Assembly: GCF_900102185.1 (NCBI RefSeq)
Contig: NZ_LT629690.1
Span: 1,302,001-1,366,000 of the forward strand
Source: Terriglobus roseus
Lineage (GTDB): Bacteria; Acidobacteriota; Terriglobia; Terriglobales; Acidobacteriaceae
Direction of reading: 5' to 3'
Length of the DNA stretch: 64,000 bases
The notes beneath the pieces are model-generated. The model was not told the DNA's origin, ran no database searches, and saw nothing but the letters and a program-made list of their open reading frames with translations. This document shows, piece after piece, positions 61,388 through 64,000 of the stretch. The stretch's first letter is position 1. Every line of letters begins with the position of its first letter. The position numbers and the translations under genes are program-made.

Positions 61388-63501
61388 TGGCAGAGTTTCT
61401 GTTTGAGATTGGATTGGAAGAAGTTCCCGCACGCATGTTGCCGGGAGCGGAAGCAGAACTGACGAAGCGTGTCAGCGACCTGCTCACGCGCGAACGTCTC
61501 GTCGAAGAAGGCTTCTCGGTTGAGAGCTACTCCACGCCGCGCCGCCTGGCCGTATGGGTTAAGGGTGTGATCGCGCAGCAGGCCGACGCAGAAGAAGAAC
61601 TCGTTGGACCGCCGGTAAAGGCTGCCTACAAAGATGGCCAGCCCACCAAGGCTGCAGAAGCCTTCGCGGAGAAGGCTGGTATCCCAGTCGATCAACTTCG
61701 CACCATCACCAACGCCAAGGGCGAATACCTCGCAGCTACCGCAAAGCGCGCAGGCAAGTCGTTCTCTGAGGTTGTTCTCGCGGAACTGCCAAAGGAAATC
61801 GCGGCCATGTACTGGGCCAAGAACATGCGCTGGCGTCCGTTCCTGCCAGAGCGTTTCGTGCGCCCCATCAAGTGGATTCTCGCGCTCCTCGACGGTGCAG
61901 TCCTCCCCGTGGAATGGGCAGGCATCACTGCGTCCAATGTCACTTATGGCCACCGTGTTCTCTTCGGCTACGAGCCCATCACCATCGCCGCGCCCGCTGA
62001 ATACGCGGACAAGCTGTACCAGGCGAAGGTTATGGTCAACGTGGAGCATCGCCGCGAACGCATCCGCAAAGACCTCGACAAAGCCACGCGCACCGTTGAG
62101 GGCGCTCGCTGGCGCGAAGACCGTCCGCTGGTTGACAAGGTAACGCATCTGACCGAGTGGCCCACCGTCCTCCTCGGCAAGTTTGAAGACGAGTTCCTGG
62201 CCCTACCAGAAGAAGTTCTCGTAACGGTCATGCGTGACCACCAGAACTACTTCGCGCTTGAGAATGGCGAACACATGCTGCAGCCGTATTTTCTCGCCGT
62301 GCTCAATACAGAGCCAGTGGGCGAGGGCGTTGAGATCATCCGCCACGGCAACGAACGCGTTCTGCGCGCCCGCTTCAACGACGCACGCTTCTTCTACGAG
62401 TTCGATCAGCGCATCTCGCTGCAAGAGCGTGTCGAACTGCTGAAGAACGTCACCTTCCAGAAGGAACTCGGCTCGTACTACGCGAAGATGGAGCGCACCA
62501 ATGCGCTCGTCGTCACGCTGGGCCAGTTCGTGCGTGAACGCGCGAATGCGCAGCGTGGTCAGGGCCTGAGCGTGAAGCTGGATGCACTCACCACTGCTGC
62601 AACGCTGGCCAAGGCCGATCTCACCACCGAACTGGTGAAGGAGTTCACCGAGCTACAGGGCATCGTGGGTGGTCTATACGCGCGTGCCCAGGGTGTGGAC
62701 GAAGCCGCTGCTATCGCCATCTACGAGCAGTACCAGCCCGCAGGTATGGAAGACGCCGTCCCATCCACCGTTGAGGGTCAGTTGCTCTCGATCGCGGACA
62801 AGGCAGACACCATCGCCGGCATGTTCGGTCTCGGCATGCAGCCAACAGGATCGAAGGATCCCTTCGGTCTGCGTCGCGCGGCCAACGGCATCGTCAAGAT
62901 CCTTGCGGAAAGCGATCTGCCGCTGACGCTCGGCGAAATCGCAGGTGCTGCCACGAATAACGACACCCTCTGCGCCAACGTAAAGAGCTTCCTTAGCGAG
63001 CGCCTGGAGTGGTATCTCCGCGATATCCGCGGCGGAGCCTACGACGTGGTGAAGGCCGTCATGATCACTGAGCCGGACGACGTACGCGATGCCATGAAGC
63101 GCGTTGATGCCGTCTCCGCTGCACGCACAGGTGCAGACTTCGCCGCTATCGCTGCAGCATTCAAGCGCATGAAGAACCTCGTCGAACAGGCGAAGGCCAA
63201 GGGTGAAGTGTTCACACCCGGCTCCAAACACGAGTTCCTCACCGAACCCGTGGAACGCGCACTGGCGGAAGAAGCTGGACGCCGCGCCGCATGGGTGGAA
63301 GGTCTGCGCAAGGATGGCGACTACACGCTCGCTCTCGCCACCATCGCAGAGCTTCGTCCCTTCGTCGACGCCTTCTTCGACAAGGTGATGGTCATGGCAC
63401 CCGAACCGCAACTGCGCGCCGCACGCCTGGGCCTGCTGCTGCGCATTCTGATGGACTACAGCAAGGTCGCAGACTTCTCAGAGATCGTGATCGCGGGCTA
63501 A
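61387..63501 (+). CDS. glyS: Glycyl-tRNA synthetase beta subunit
   Basis: A 704-residue beta chain needed for tRNA-Gly binding by GlyRS. FLFEIGLEEVPARMLPGA, RRLAVWV, MRWRPFLPERFVRPIKW, and the conserved DPFGLRRAANGI with the KVGDALTEKK-type helix region are present. The GTG start shares its G with the glyQ stop, coupling the two. The length is normal for the family. Confidence 0.95.
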   Translation: MAEFLFEIGLEEVPARMLPGAEAELTKRVSDLLTRERLVEEGFSVESYSTPRRLAVWVKGVIAQQADAEEELVGPPVKAAYKDGQPTKAAEAFAEKAGIPVDQLRTITNAKGEYLAATAKRAGKSFSEVVLAELPKEIAAMYWAKNMRWRPFLPERFVRPIKWILALLDGAVLPVEWAGITASNVTYGHRVLFGYEPITIAAPAEYADKLYQAKVMVNVEHRRERIRKDLDKATRTVEGARWREDRPLVDKVTHLTEWPTVLLGKFEDEFLALPEEVLVTVMRDHQNYFALENGEHMLQPYFLAVLNTEPVGEGVEIIRHGNERVLRARFNDARFFYEFDQRISLQERVELLKNVTFQKELGSYYAKMERTNALVVTLGQFVRERANAQRGQGLSVKLDALTTAATLAKADLTTELVKEFTELQGIVGGLYARAQGVDEAAAIAIYEQYQPAGMEDAVPSTVEGQLLSIADKADTIAGMFGLGMQPTGSKDPFGLRRAANGIVKILAESDLPLTLGEIAGAATNNDTLCANVKSFLSERLEWYLRDIRGGAYDVVKAVMITEPDDVRDAMKRVDAVSAARTGADFAAIAAAFKRMKNLVEQAKAKGEVFTPGSKHEFLTEPVERALAEEAGRRAAWVEGLRKDGDYTLALATIAELRPFVDAFFDKVMVMAPEPQLRAARLGLLLRILMDYSKVADFSEIVIAG

Positions 63502-63517
63502 ATGCTCCAATGAAAAA

Positions 63518-63552
63518 GAAACGCCTTCCAGTTCTTCACTGGAAGGCGTTTC
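63518..63552. terminator. Bidirectional terminator after glyS
   Basis: A 15-bp stem GAAACGCCTTCCAGT with its complement and a 5-nt loop stands between glyS and the converging gene at the right edge. Confidence 0.8.
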
Positions 63553-63568
63553 GCTTTGCAAAAGAGAA

Positions 63569-64000
63569 TTAGTTCACGCGCTGTAACGTAGCAATCAGCT
63601 TCTCTGCCAGCGGCTCACCGCTCTCGGTCCAGAGCAACCGCGATGAAATGCCGCAGTGCTTCTCGACACTCAGCACAAAGGCCAGCAGCTTCTCCACGTT
63701 CTGCTGCAGACGCTTCTGTCCGTCCTCATCCAGATCGTTTTCATCCTGCACCCACGGCGTATCCAATCCGAAGTCCACGCGGATGTGTCCGTTCTGCTCG
63801 TAGCTGGCGTCGTCAAACTCCGGCCCAAAGCCGATGATTTTTACGGTCGCCGGTTCCAGCCGCCAGGTGCTGTCGAAGCCCTCGGCGCCTTCTTCCGGCT
63901 GCCACAGTTGCCACTTGACCTCAAACTCATAGGCCATGTCGTCATGAAGCTGTTCGGTGGCTTCGGCGACGGCATTCTTCGCCAGCGAGTCATCCGAATC
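63569..64000 (-). CDS. Unknown protein, 5' part outside the window
   Basis: The frame stays open from the stop at 63569 to the right edge without a break, so the gene may begin beyond the window; the ATG at 63937 (MAYEFEVKW) would make a 122-residue protein, but the upstream frame (DSDDSLAKNAVAEATEQLHDD) reads like continuing protein. The visible part is acidic and mixed alpha/beta, with W-rich segments and a DFGLDTPWVQDENDLDEDGQKR helix. I do not recognise it. Confidence 0.5.
   Translation of the reverse strand, partial: DSDDSLAKNAVAEATEQLHDDMAYEFEVKWQLWQPEEGAEGFDSTWRLEPATVKIIGFGPEFDDASYEQNGHIRVDFGLDTPWVQDENDLDEDGQKRLQQNVEKLLAFVLSVEKHCGISSRLLWTESGEPLAEKLIATLQRVN

Noticed and set aside
60467-61432. 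A 321-codon frame antisense to glyQ
   Set aside because: glyQ is certain on the other strand and the antisense product shows no motif; it is a shadow frame.
1-64000. CRISPR array, rRNA operon or replication origin
   Set aside because: No regularly spaced direct repeats, no rRNA-like conserved stretches and no dnaA/oriC features were seen.

Overview
The window looks like an Acidobacteriota genome, most likely family Acidobacteriaceae (Terriglobus/Granulicella/Edaphobacter type). The inference rests on an Oar-like TonB-dependent receptor with an N-terminal carboxypeptidase-regulatory domain, a futalosine-pathway MqnD, a bacillithiol-type YpdA reductase, separate glyQ and glyS, C5-pathway haem genes and a soluble MgtE-type regulator near an Nramp-like transporter. 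No rRNA gene or species-level marker is present, so the genus is not settled.

Region 1 (1 to about 24,440) reads as the distal part of an integrative island inserted at the 3' end of a tRNA-Gln(CTG) gene. A tyrosine integrase, an AlpA-type regulator, a small conserved-looking protein and three short direct repeats (possible integrase arm sites) lie beside the tRNA. The cargo is a mixture of intact and decayed genes: an exported protein followed by a Gly/Asp/Cys-rich small peptide; a secreted protein; an HNH nuclease convergent with a large SF2 helicase; a broken arylsulfatase/membrane protein/DUF1254 operon joined to half of a ThiF-like gene; a sensor kinase with a convergent stand-alone receiver; a hipB with a wrecked hipA; a TonB receptor with a NamZ-like (DUF1343) protein; and an AraC gene and a VIT-family gene that both lost their 5' ends at one junction.

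Region 2 (24,500 to 41,900) is core chromosome. It holds a mutS-anmK-oligopeptide-binding-protein operon with 4-bp overlaps, divergent from a hemX/ccsA-like gene and hemA. After two small hydrophilic proteins and an AsmA-like protein come hemC and hemD, then a very small Cys-rich reading frame with its own strong ribosome binding site overlapping an ECF sigma gene that ends in a Cys/His cluster. mqnD, bioY, an FtsB-like gene, small exported proteins and an RsbW/RsbV-type partner-switching pair follow.

Region 3 (41,986 to 48,139) is a tight five-gene operon: soluble PRC-MgtE_N-CBS protein, CgeB-like glycosyltransferase, GMC oxidoreductase, aldo/keto reductase and an Nramp-like transporter with altered metal-site motifs. 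Region 4 (48,200 to 64,000) holds a Ste24-type protease, a HAD phosphatase and Nudix hydrolase, thioredoxin, a nitroreductase, YpdA, an orphan histidine kinase, an RND efflux permease with its adaptor, glyQ-glyS and a protein running off the right edge. Long perfect hairpins that look like bidirectional terminators separate many of the units.

The items most worth following up are the Cys-rich mini-protein with its ECF sigma factor (36,467-37,124), the candidate modified-peptide precursor (1,064-1,291), the Nramp-like/soluble-MgtE operon, the helicase with its C-terminal nuclease-like motif, and the palindromes at 8,587-8,627 and 8,987-9,030.
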